Source: Plicaturopsis crispa FD-325 SS-3 (Eukaryota; Basidiomycota; Agaricomycetes; Amylocorticiales; Amylocorticiaceae). Taken from it: a stretch of DNA of 64,000 bases. How positions within the stretch are numbered: the first letter of the stretch is position 1; every line of letters starts with the position of its first letter. The translations under genes and the position numbers were made by a program. The notes under the pieces are model-generated. The model ran no database searches. It was not told where the DNA came from and was given only the letters and a program-made list of their open reading frames with translations. Shown piece by piece: positions 1 to 9,542 of this stretch. The stretch lies in contig KN832559.1 of assembly GCA_000827205.1 (NCBI GenBank), forward strand, positions 557,167 to 621,166, read 5' to 3'.

Positions 1-255
1 CAACCACCTCTCCACGCCCAACGCCACCACGAAGCACGCCGCCGTCACACAGCACCCCACCACGAACAGCGGCTTGAGGAAGCTCGCGCCGACGTCGGAG
101 ATGTACGCGATGTGCCCGTCTTGGGAGGGGTAGTGCGGTCGGCCGGAGGCGAGCCAGGTGATGAGCATGGCCCAGAGGGTGCCCATCCAGATGAAGGCGC
201 CGAAGAGGGGCACGGAGGCGTAGAGCCAGTGGCCGTGGTGGGAGAGGGCGGTCAT
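1..255 (-). CDS. Frag1/DRAM/Sfk1-family membrane protein, N-terminal part
   Basis: This open frame starts at the ATG at 255-253 and runs off the left edge of the window, giving 85 residues. It has a hydrophobic segment near residues 13-35, then a polar loop carrying the block SDVGASFLKPLF, then a second hydrophobic segment ending in ERWL. That loop-and-helix pattern is typical of the Frag1/DRAM/Sfk1 family (the CWH43 N-terminal domain), multi-pass membrane proteins linked to GPI-anchor remodelling, phosphoinositide signalling or autophagy depending on the member. The family call is from remembered motif similarity. The exact role cannot be given because only the N-terminus is present. Confidence 0.75.
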   Translation of the reverse strand, partial: MTALSHHGHWLYASVPLFGAFIWMGTLWAMLITWLASGRPHYPSQDGHIAYISDVGASFLKPLFVVGCCVTAACFVVALGVERWL

Positions 256-726
256 GGTTTGGATTAGACTTAGACTTTGGGAGGGAGGGGATTAATGGGA
301 AAGGGAGACGCGCGGTTGGGTTTGGTGGGCGGGACGCGTGACGTCAGTGGGTGCGTCACGCGAGCACGTTGAGAGAGGATGGTGGGTGCACAGCCACTGC
401 GAACCGGCTCCGCGAGCGCCTCTCCCCGCCGTGGACTGGAGATCTCGACATCGAGACGGCGACGCCAATGCACTACTGTAACTAGCTCTGGCGCCTCTTG
501 TTCGACGTGCACACCCTCCGCAACCTCTAGTGTGTTCCATACGTGTGCTTTGAAGCGCCCGTGAACGAATCGTCGCGTGCGTACTATTGTAGCCAACGCA
601 TCTTCGAATTCGGACAGCTCGTAAAGTAGCCAACGACTCAGCGTATTCCCGGTGCATTCGTGCATCGTCACCGTGCCACTGATACCTCAGGCTGCCGGCT
701 TCGAATCTCTTCAGCATACAGCTATC
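256..726. other. Intergenic, no gene seen
   Basis: This is the upstream region of the Frag1-like gene on the minus strand. Frames on both strands are short and low in hydrophobic or family-like pattern. No tRNA, repeat or convincing promoter element was seen. Confidence 0.5.
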
Positions 727-1040
727 ATGGTGTCGGACCCACTGAAATACCTCCCCCGCATCCTCCCCCCGCCCATCACCATATACGTCGTAACATCCTT
801 CCTCTGGCCGGACGTCTCCAGATGGGTTCGGGTTGCCGTGGCTCTGCTGTCGTTGCCAGCTGTGATAGCCAGTGTCGTGCTGCAAGATCGATATTGGGTT
901 CGTGTTCGTCCGCCTTTTCGCGTGTTAACGTTGCGGTATTCTAACAGTCGATATAACAGGCGGTCAGCACTGAGCCAGTGGGCACCCAATTGGACGCTGC
1001 ATTGGACAAGGGACCCGACGCGCGTGCCCCCAAGCGGTGA
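727..1040 (+). pseudogene. CYP63-like P450 relic (N-terminal fragment)
   Basis: The frame from 727 reads like the membrane anchor of the two complete P450 genes downstream: a Pro-rich block (RILPPPITIYVVTSFLWP) followed by a hydrophobic helix, closest to the gene at 12389. At about 890 the similarity jumps from the middle of exon 1 to the end of exon 2 (GATCG...GGTTCGT), continues through the equivalent of intron 2 (GCGGTA...TCTAACAG) and into the start of exon 3 (CACTGAGCCAG, GACAAGG). Internal segments are therefore deleted, and nothing downstream of exon 3 is recognisable. It is a decayed third member of the tandem family. The 3' limit is approximate. Confidence 0.8.
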
Positions 1041-1220
1041 TGGGACGCGTCTGCATCGAAGCTCGCTCGATGCCGTCTGTTTGACAAGGCCATACCATAC
1101 GTCGTTGGAGTAACGCCTCGAAATTGGAACCGTGCGCAGCGGTGATGAAAGCGACGGAGGCGGGACGACCATAGTTTGACCAGGACGTCCCATCATTCCA
1201 TAGCTTTGCAGACTCCCCGC

Positions 1221-1266
1221 CTCCGATAGTAAGGCCTGCTGGCCTCTGATAGCAAGGCCTGCTGGC
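1221..1266. repeat. Tandem 23-bp repeat, two copies
   Basis: Two adjacent 23-bp copies built around GATAGTAAGGCCTGCTGGC and GATAGCAAGGCCTGCTGGC differ at two positions. It is noncoding as far as can be seen. Confidence 0.85.
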
Positions 1267-1632
1267 CACCAACAGGAGAGGCGAATGACATCCCTGACTA
1301 GGGAGCTGGTCTCGAGGAGGACCAAGTTGTACACCGTGACGTACACGAAAGTCGCCGAGACAATAAGACAGATCTGCCTCCGACGTCGTCGTCTTCTGTG
1401 AGCGCTTCGTCATGCTGCTCGCATGCATCGATGTCGTTCATTTCACCCAGACCACTCAAACGCATCACAAAGTCAGGTAAGTATGCAGATATCAGAGGCA
1501 TATGCGATGATAGGCTAACATATATATTCTGCAGTATCGCTGCAGTATCGCGCTCATTTATTGTCGAGTCCGACTTTGATTCCGCATACATTGCGTTATT
1601 GTCCCACAACTCGCCAAATTGGCTCCCCTATT

Positions 1633-1672
1633 ATCTCTGGAACACATAAAGCATCTCTGGAGCACATAAAGC
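1633..1672. repeat. Tandem 20-bp repeat, two copies
   Basis: The 20-mer ATCTCTGGAACACATAAAGC is followed directly by a copy with one A-to-G change. It lies 150-190 bp upstream of the DUF6699-like start codon. Confidence 0.9.
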
Positions 1673-1821
1673 TTCGCGCACAGGCAGGTTGTTTGTCTAT
1701 ATACTCTGGACTGTTTGCGGCTGCCGATTCACTCCAACAGCTTGCCCCCTCATGCCCTACATCGTCGCCCTCTCCAACTCAGCACCATCTCTATAACTTT
1801 GAAGCAAACACCCTCCTCGCG

Positions 1822-3008
1822 ATGCCGCAGTTCGACCGTAACACCGGTCTATCTCGACCCATTCCAACGCCGTCTCAGCCCACTAGTATATCATATCTTC
1901 CCGCAGAGTTGGACCGGCTACGCATATCTTCAAGTTCGTCGAATGTAGGCCATAGCCGGGGGAGGGGCCCGCTTTACCGGAGTACACATACACTGTCGCT
2001 TCCCGCGATACGAGGAGCGTACACAGCGATGCGAGGAGCGTACACCGCGATACGAGGAGCGTACACAGTGGCACAGCACGGTGGGCCCGCAGCAAACACC
2101 GATCTCCGCGAGCCTACCGTCCCGATCATGGAGACCACAGCACTGGCAGGATACACCCAGCTCACCATCTCGCAGCAAGGCATCCCGGTCCTTTTTGTCC
2201 AATCCAATGCTCCCTTAACAATTCATGCCGGCCCGGGCGGACCTCTCCACAGACCGAAGGGAGATCGCCCCGCCGACGACTGCGAGTTCAAGAGGGTAGT
2301 ACAGATGGGCAAGTGGGACTGTATGTTTATAGCTCATACTACTGCATTCATTGCTCTTTGCGGGGCCTCTGATACGGTGATACCATGTTGATAGATGGGC
2401 CTGCCTTGGACAGGATATGCGCCTCAGCCGTTCACGCGTCGCCCACCATCAACCCCTTGCTTCAATATTCGCAAGACAGTAGTACCACGGGACACCATTC
2501 CATCAACTGGAACATGCTATTTCCCAGCTCCTACGCCACTGCCACTGCTACGTCGCAGGAGACTCTACTCGCCCGGCTCCGCGAACCTGCCACCCACCCT
2601 CGTCTCTCCGCCATCCGCGTCATATCGCGGGCCTTTCCGTGGACCATCGAGATACACGCGCAGACGCGACTCAACACCGCGCTCACCTGCCAGGATATCC
2701 TCGACCAGCTACACCTATTCTTCTACAAATTCCTCCTCAGACGGGAGATGCACACTGCGACGCCCGAGCATCAAAAGGCGACGTGGATTTATCACAAGGC
2801 GAATCGCACTCCGGCTGACGGCTTACGGGCACGGGTGCTGAACAACATGTATACCGGCATGAGGAAGATCGAGTGGCTTGGGAAGGATACTGCTTTCCGC
2901 GGCATTGAGCAGGACGACGAGTATGTTCGACAGCAAGTCGGCGTGGTGATTCCTGGGACGTATGTGCTCATTTGTGGACATCCGGTAGAGGCGGAGGCGA
3001 GCGCGTAA
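1822..3008 (+). CDS. DUF6699-like basidiomycete protein
   Basis: Exons 1822-2320 and 2395-3008 join at a GTATGT...TAG intron of 74 bp and give 370 residues. The C-terminal two thirds carry the layout I associate with DUF6699 proteins: NPLLQYS, then SINWNMLFP, REPATHP, FPWTIEI, a helical region with paired aromatic residues, WLGKDTAFRGIEQDDEY, and a closing GTYVLICGHP strand. The function of this family is not known; it is expanded in mushroom-forming fungi. The N-terminal ~160 residues are Ser/Pro-rich and contain three copies of a 7-residue repeat. The start at 1822 is the first ATG just ahead of the region; an upstream in-frame extension exists but looks noncoding. The family assignment is from memory. 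Confidence 0.75.
2005..2067 (+). repeat. In-frame 21-bp tandem repeat, three copies
   Basis: The unit GCGATACGAGGAGCGTACAC plus one base occurs three times head to tail with one or two differences between copies. It adds seven residues per copy (IRGAYTA-type) inside the first exon of the DUF6699-like gene. Confidence 0.92.
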
Positions 3009-4399
3009 CCCTCGATCTCTTCGCGGGTTTCGGTAAGACTATGTCTGACAGACTTCGCTGGTGGAGCAGCGGCCACAATGTCAATGTCAATGTTGACCTC
3101 CGGATTTGAACCCGAGTGTTCGTTGGCCGTTGCAGTAGCAGCGGCAGCTTGCATAATATACTGTATCCTAGTCAAAGCGCAAAAGCACTGAGGATTGCAC
3201 AGAGTAGACAGGGAATTTATGCAGGGCGATCAACGTTAGCGTTGATTAAATAATAATATTCCACCGCGTTGTACATTGTGCATTGTCCGAGTCAGCCTGA
3301 GTGACGCGTTCTTGCTTTATATACGAACGGGCACGGGGACGCGGTGTAGGCCCAGGACTGTGATTGTGCGGATTATCATGACATGTACGCTATGTACTAT
3401 TCCACAAAATAATGATATACCAGTACTTGGTGCGTGAGGCGAGCTCAAGGATACTTAGATGATGCACTCGCTCATCGACGTCGCGAAATTGAAATTGAGT
3501 CGAGACGACGCGCCTCGAGGCTCGCATAGCCCCTATCTGCCTTTCTCCTCTGCTCCGTCCCTCGACTGTCAACATCGTCACGGTCGCCGTCCAGTGTTCC
3601 TCCTGCCTTTGTCGCCGACTCGGACTCGGACATGCTTTCGTCGCCCTCATCTCTATGGGTCCATGATCATCCTCGCACTGGTACCATCCAGCCTCGCAAG
3701 TACTGGAAGGAAGGAAGGAAGTTGTACTGGTACCATCCAGTGTCGGAGAACGCGTCACCGGTTCACCAATGGTACGATGGTCACTACGCCGGCGGTACTG
3801 CGCGCGCGCCCATTGTCCTGCGTACTGACGCACTTATCCACCCGCACGTCGCGTTACTCTGTTACCTGTAGAGGCAGCGGGGACCTCGAAGGAGGCACAT
3901 ACGCTGCGACTACGGATGCGGGACTACGGATGCGGGCCTGGGACTGCGAGCACGGGCGCCGGGGCTGTCAAAGCGAGCGCTGGGACTGCTACTTCGGGCG
4001 CTGGGATTACCAATGCGGGCGATGTGACTCCGGATGAGGGCGCTGTGTCTACGCCATGCACGCACGAGCGCGAGCTGCATCCCTGCATGGCGTGCCTCTC
4101 CGTGGCCCATATCATCCCGTGTGTAGATTCTGCGAGCATTCCAGGGTGCGGATTCTTCGTCAATGGTTGCCTTAATGCTTCCTTTGCGGCCTAACAGACG
4201 TGTCAAGTCTGTGGCGGAGGTGGTTGGGGAGGCGGACGCAATGGCTCCGCGTCGCGCGTTCGCTGCCATCAGAGCTTGACTGTCCATTTCTACTGACGAA
4301 GGACTTGGGCTAGGAGTCTGCCGAGTGTATCGCGCCCCCAAGTTGTGGGTCGGTCCGCCGAAGTCGATGGCGCGCCGTGTACTAGTCACGCTAGCACGC
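3009..4399. other. Intergenic, low-complexity patches
   Basis: No gene is supported. CTGGTACCATCCAG occurs twice, near 3679 and 3729, around an AAGG-rich run. From 3900 to 4035 there is an imperfect array of short GC-rich units (CGGATGCGGGACTA, GAGCGCTGGGACTGC, CGGGCGCTGGGATTACC). Open frames through it look like products of composition. Confidence 0.5.
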
Positions 4400-6250
4400 A
4401 CGACGCACCCTGTCTCCGACGTGCAGCCGCGATAAATCGGCGTGTAACCACTTATCGCTACCGCAGAGCATGCTTTTCCTAGCTGGCAAGCCTCGACATG
4501 GCAATAATCGGCAACATACGCGACCTTCAATCGGCGACATACGCGACCATCAATCGGCCTGGCACACTTGGAGGAACTCCACGTCACTGCTACTTGTATT
4601 CCAGCAGCAGCTTCTAGCAGCTCCGTGACGAGAAGGTAATATCGGTGTGTAGATCCTTCCTATCTGCGTTCCTAGGCTGACTCGTCTCGCTAACTTTTTG
4701 CTAGGTCCGTTAGAAATATCAATAGTCGCCCTGCTTGACAGAAGGCATTCTGCTTGGCATAAGACATTCTGCTTGACATAAGACATGGAGCTCGCGTGCA
4801 GCTATCCACTCGCAAGTCCGCAGGTGCGTCCCATGTTTAGTATATCCGGACCGAGCATTGACGGCCTGACTGATTCTTCTAGTGTGCGTTTCCCGCGTTG
4901 TCCGGCCTCGTCCTGCAGACGTCTCCGCCTGGGTTACACGCCGAAACTGACCGCGGGGTTCGCACACCGCTAGACTCTGCTGCATTTTCCTCCAGCACGC
5001 ACAAAACGCCTTGACGCGAGGAAATAATATCGGTGCGTAAATGCGCCCGAAGCCTCGACTCCTCCCTCCGCACTCTGGGTGATTCATCTCGCCAACCTCT
5101 TCGTACCAGTCAGCTCTCCATTTCCAAGCCGACAGCTCTGCATTCCTAAGCCGATTCGTGTCAGGCTCCATCAGAGGCGCCAGTAATTGCCCTGCTCGCG
5201 TGCAGCTCTCCGGGTTCATAGGTACGTGCATGCTTAGCATATTTAGTTTATTCGTGGCAGAGCGCTGACTAATTCTGTTAGCATGCATGCGCCGCGTTGT
5301 GCTGCAGACGTCTCCGTTTGGGGTACATGTACACCGTCTGGGATACACGCACACCGTTTAGTTTGCTTTCGTGACCAGTGGAACGGATGCATGTAGCAGC
5401 CCGCTCGGGCGACTTTGTCCTATCGTGAGCATTGGCATGCATGTCCTTGGCCTGGGACGCCTGGCGGAGGAACATGGTTGCGCATTGGCATTGTCCGATC
5501 CGCGCTACCGACTCCCGACTCGGGCGAAGCTCCATATCGCAGACAACCGCACACCGTGACATTTTCCTCCAGCCCGCACAAGAAATCGCAACGCGCTTGA
5601 AGGCCTTCGTTCTATTGAGAGCCTTGACATGCACGACCTTGACTTGGAACGCCCGGACGAGAAGCACATCGCGACTGACTACGACTCGGCACACGGCACT
5701 GATTCCCGACTGGGGCGCCGTAGCTCTATATCGCAGACGCTTCCATTTAGCATTTTCCTCGAGACCGCACAAGATATCGTGACGCGAGAGACCCGGAGGT
5801 GAGTGCGTAGATGTGCCTAAACCTCGACTCCTCCCTCTACACTCTAGATGATCCATCTCGCCCACTTCTTCGTACCTCGCTACAATCGTGCGCAGCTTCC
5901 ACGGGGCTGTCACTTACTTATCAGGTGCGGGAAAATGCGTCAACTGAGTTCTGACATACCCGTGGCCGGGTGCTGACTGATGCCTGCAGCTTTTGTTAGC
6001 CGCGTGTCCCGGAGTTGTGTGCTGGCTATCACCGTCAGACTTACACGCTCAATGGACACGGATGCATATGACAGCCCGCTCGAACAACTTCGGTCCTGTG
6101 TGTGGGTCTCGTCATGGCCTTCTCGTCACCCATCCAGCGCTCGTCTCCAGCGGCCGCGCCCTGTAATTCTTAACGGTGCGAAAAATAATATGACCGCGTC
6201 CGGCGCTGTCTTGCCATGTACCATGTAGTATGCCAAGGTCTAATATACGG
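4400..6250. repeat. Block of old, diverged direct repeats
   Basis: At least two to three related segments can be aligned by eye. CCTCGACTCCTCCCTC followed by GATTCATCTCGCC or GATCCATCTCGCC occurs near 5053 and 5821, with a weaker copy near 4670. ATTTTCCTCCAGC/GACCGCACAA occurs near 4984, 5563 and 5752. GGATGCATGTAGCAGCCCGCTCG (5382) matches GGATGCATATGACAGCCCGCTCG (6060). Each unit includes a splice-like stretch (CTGACTGATTCTTCTAG, CTGACTAATTCTGTTAG, CTGACTGATGCCTGCAG). This suggests tandem duplication of a once-spliced sequence, now too decayed to name. Boundaries are approximate. Confidence 0.6.
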
Positions 6251-6635
6251 ATTGCTGTTCGGCCATGCGATAAACCGGGGTGCAGTCCGCGGTTTATTGA
6301 TGACTATGCTGAGGCTGACGCGGCTTACCCATCCATCTCGTATCAGGACCGGATTACCCAGAGGCAATAGGGGCTAAATGCCCCTTGGACACGGCCATGA
6401 ATAATAATCGGCCTCTTGCTGACTGAACAGAGCTTGAAAAAAGCCCCTCGCTCGCCCAAATTTAATGCGTTCTGCTACTTCTGTATCGATATCCTAACCG
6501 GTCTCTTCGCTCTCCTTTCCTACTCTTCCTGCGAAACCTTTCAGACCTGAACCGCGACTATACAACTTACAACGAACGAGCGACAATCCTACCGCCCAGA
6601 GATCCTGCGCAGAAACGAACGAACGCACGACCAGG
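6251..6635. promoter_or_regulatory. Promoter and leader region of the DsbA-like gene
   Basis: The 380 bp upstream of the DsbA-like start holds no gene. It ends in a CT-rich run (6500-6540) and an A-rich leader before the ATG at 6636, a common arrangement in filamentous fungi. No clear TATA box was seen. Confidence 0.4.
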
Positions 6636-7599
6636 ATGACACGGGCCGTGAAGCTCACCATAGTGTCTGATATCGTGAGTCCTCAAATCCAGCCCCCTCT
6701 CCTATGCTAGCTCATAGCTCATGCTTTGTGTTGTGTGTCGTGCGCAGCTCTGCCCGTTCTGCTACATCGGGCACAAAGAGCTGCAGACCGCGATCGCGCA
6801 GTGCGCGGACCTGCCGCTCTCCTTCGACATCGAGTACAAGCCCTTCCGCGTGCTCACCTCGCTCCCGGACGACGCAGGGCCCGTCGACAAGGAGGCGTAC
6901 ATCCGCGCGAAGCTCGGCGACGCGCGCTTCGAGCGCACCGCGCAGATGCTCGGCGAGTGGAGCTCCAAGCACAGTGCGCCCGACGCACCGGACGTGTCCT
7001 TCCGCGGGAAGATGAGCCAGTCGACGCGCGCGCATAGGCTGTCGCTGAAGGCGCTGAGGAGCGGCGGGCAGGAGGCGCAGCAGAAGGTGCTGACGCTGCT
7101 GTTTAAGGCGTATTGCGAGCAGGCGCTCGACGTGGGCGATATCAACATCCTTGGCGCCATCGCCGAGCGTGCGGGCGTCATGGGTGCGGCTGAGGTGCGT
7201 CTTTCTTCCTCCCCTATGCAACCGGGAGCTGCATTTTCCACCGGCCCCTGACTAACTAACGCATTGGGTGGCAGGCGAGGGCATTTCTCGAGTCGGACGA
7301 ACTCAAGTCGGAGGTGGACGCCCTGATCTCGGACGTGCGGGGGAAGGGCATCACAGGCGTGCCTTTCACCGTTATCGATGGGAAGTGGGCCGTCAGCGGA
7401 GGCCAGCCTGCCGACGTCTATGTGCAGGTGCGTCCTTCGGGGTTTTGAGCAGACGCCGCAAGGTGCTGGGGTACTGACTTAATTATCTTTTGCGTGCGGG
7501 TGCGCTTAGATCTTCAAGAAACTCGCGACGTGCACTGGCGGAGACACAACTCCGACGAGCTCGCCGTTCCCCGGTGTCGTCGTGCACGCCGCAGCGTGA
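6636..7599 (+). CDS. DsbA/FrnE-type thioredoxin-fold oxidoreductase
   Basis: Four exons (6636-6674, 6748-7194, 7275-7427, 7510-7599) give 242 residues, the usual length for the FrnE branch of the DsbA family. The thioredoxin-fold strand KLTIVSD is followed by the active-site motif C15-P-F-C18 and YIGH; the helical insert occupies about residues 45-150. The cis-proline loop GVPFTVID puts Pro192 beside the active site, followed by VSGGQPADVY. These features support a dithiol-disulfide oxidoreductase or isomerase, or a glutathione-dependent relative; there is no signal peptide, so a cytosolic role is likely. The short first exon of 13 codons keeps the first strand intact. Its substrate cannot be told. 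Confidence 0.9.
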
Positions 7600-8016
7600 A
7601 CATTTGCGCCGTATATTACTTACCCGCATGTCGAGCTGCGGGGTGTGGTGTGGTGTGGTGTGGTGTTCTATGGTGCTTGTCTTCCTTTTCTCTTTTCTCT
7701 TCGTTTCGTCCCGTCTTCCTTCCGCCGCATACTTTCTTTCTGCTTCAGCTCCATCGCCCTGTCTGTACCTCGCTCCCATTCAAGCTTTTTCTCTTTCCTC
7801 CCGGTCATGTCCACATCTATCTCCTAGGGACCCTGTTCTTTGTGTCTGTCTCAGATTCACATAATCGTCTTACTCTTTACTCCCCTGGGCTCTTTACACG
7901 TTCTCGTTATCTGCGTGCCTCTCCCCATCTAGCCACCATGTACATACATATGCACGCGACTCGGTGGATATCCTGGCACTAGCACACATTCGGGCGCAAG
8001 GTTTTCGAGTGCTTAC
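7600..8016. other. Intergenic, 3' region of the DsbA-like gene
   Basis: Pyrimidine-rich sequence follows the stop codon, containing the TGGTG microsatellite listed next. No gene is seen. Confidence 0.5.
7641..7666 (+). repeat. (GTGTG)n-type microsatellite
   Basis: About five consecutive TGGTG units lie 40 bp after the stop codon of the DsbA-like gene, in its likely 3' untranslated region. Confidence 0.9.
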
Positions 8017-8601
8017 GTGCTGTGGAAAACGCGTTTAAATTTTTCGTTTGCCACCCCACCAAAATCGGCCGCTCGGTGGCTGCAGGACTGCCTATGGAAC
8101 TCGCCTAAACCTTGGTTACTGCATAGCAGATTGGAGAAAGCAGCGGATGGGACGTTCGTCGTGGCCCCGCTGAAGCTTCGACACTACCTGCTCGTTCCAA
8201 TCACGCGACACCGAAAGGCTCTTACGCGGCTGCTTACCGGCGACTCGCCTCTTGCGATCGAGCGGGGTCGTTGGCCTGAACGTGATCGGATGCGGATACC
8301 TCGGGAATGGAGACTTTGCAGATTCTGCAGAACGGAGGTTGAGGACGAGTGTCACGCTCTACTAGCGTGTACCGCTAACGCAGCTCTGGTTAATGTGCGG
8401 AGGGCGTTCGAAATGGACGTGCGACGGATGGCGCCTGCATGGGCTGCTTCAAAGTACGGTCTGCCCCTCGCCGACCTATTGATTGCGTTGACACGGGAGC
8501 GGGCGCTGACGAAACGGCTCGCAATGTTTGTCTGGGATGTATACGAGATATTCGCGACTACGTTTATGTATGTCCCGCCCCAATTCCGTCGCCCCAGATG
8601 A
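8017..8601 (+). mobile_element. LINE fragment: C-terminal end of a reverse transcriptase polyprotein
   Basis: An open frame of 194 codons matches the C-terminal tail typical of fungal non-LTR retrotransposon proteins. A hydrophobic stretch followed by RHRKALTRLLTGDSPLAIER leads to the zinc-binding pattern C-x2-C-x8-H-x4-C (CRFC...ECHALLAC) and then a helical tail. No reverse-transcriptase core, endonuclease or RNase H lies upstream, so the copy is 5'-truncated, as LINE copies usually are. The tail frame itself is open to its stop at 8601. No poly-A tract or target-site duplication was recognised, so the ends of the insertion are uncertain. Confidence 0.75.
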
Positions 8602-9457
8602 CGCTGGATTGCAGGAGCAATACAACCCGATCTAATAGATATTATGCATGCCCTCAATTATGGTTACCGTGAGACGTGTGGATCTTGCAGAGAGAATTAG
8701 TTTGTCTGGGACTAACTATGTAGTTATATAGACTACTAGACGACGGTTTTCCTACAGGTGTCAGATGTTCACAGCGGTTCATGTTTTGGGTATCCGTAGC
8801 ATACAGGTGACGCTCATGTATGTCGTACGGTTACGCGGCAGTTCTTGTACGGGACCGCGCCGTGAGAATATACCTACCTACCTACCACCGGTCGAGCGAA
8901 CTTGCAACTTACAAGGAACGAAGGTTTGCTTACGGCGCAGCGTTCAAACTCACACCGTAACGGCAGCCTTCAAACAAGTAGCCGGCGGGATCACGATTCC
9001 CCGACGCGTCTTTGAGTTTTCCATCTGCGCACATCTACCCAGCCCCGACGGTAAGTAGCAAAAAATCATTAATCATTTCGGGGGCAGAATTGGCGCGCGC
9101 GCGAGGCCAAGGCTGTACGGGAGAGCCACCTGGGTCCGAGACACATTCGGTGGACTCGGTGCTCTCGGTGACAGCCTGGCGCCGCTGCGTCCACCACCGA
9201 CACGGTGCCCGATAGTATCACGGCGCTGAGAGCACCCAAGTACACCCGTACGTGATACTACCGTGCCTCAGGCCCTGCAATTCCAGGATATGCCAAGGGT
9301 ACGCATGCACACCTCCGTTTCTCGCGGTGTTGCGCGATCTGGCAGATTGACACGCCGCGAGACAGATCCAGCCTGTGAACCGGAACAACTGCACCGACCG
9401 CGACTGCTACTGCGATACCATCTGGTATCGGCAGGGGCATGTATGTATACAGTAACA
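8602..9457. other. Intergenic upstream of CYP63 copy 1
   Basis: No gene is supported. The stretch contains a short (CCTA)n run near 8870-8885 and a group of inverted repeats between 9158 and 9260, described in the findings. Confidence 0.5.
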
Positions 9458-9467
9458 GTATATATGG
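9458..9467 (+). promoter_or_regulatory. TATA-like box of CYP63 copy 1
   Basis: GTATATATGG lies about 80 bp upstream of the start codon and is followed by a CT-rich tract (9489-9530), which together resemble a fungal core promoter. Confidence 0.6.
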
Positions 9468-9542
9468 GTGTAGAAAGCACCGTACCATCACCCACCATCC
9501 CACTCCCCCTCCCCCTCCTCACCCCAGCTTACCACCTTGAAT

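Larger units (their letters stand above)
1041..1821. other. Intergenic with short tandem repeats
   Basis: No gene is supported. An intron-like signal lies near 1480-1534 (GGTAAGTATG to CTGCAG) but the flanking frames match nothing I recognise. Two short tandem duplications occur here and are listed separately. The last part, with a pyrimidine-rich run, is the likely promoter and leader of the DUF6699-like gene. Confidence 0.45.

Noticed and set aside
3095-3125. tRNA gene suggested by a GGATTTGAACC anti-box-B
   Set aside because: No box A at the right distance and no acceptor stem on the minus strand; it is a chance match.
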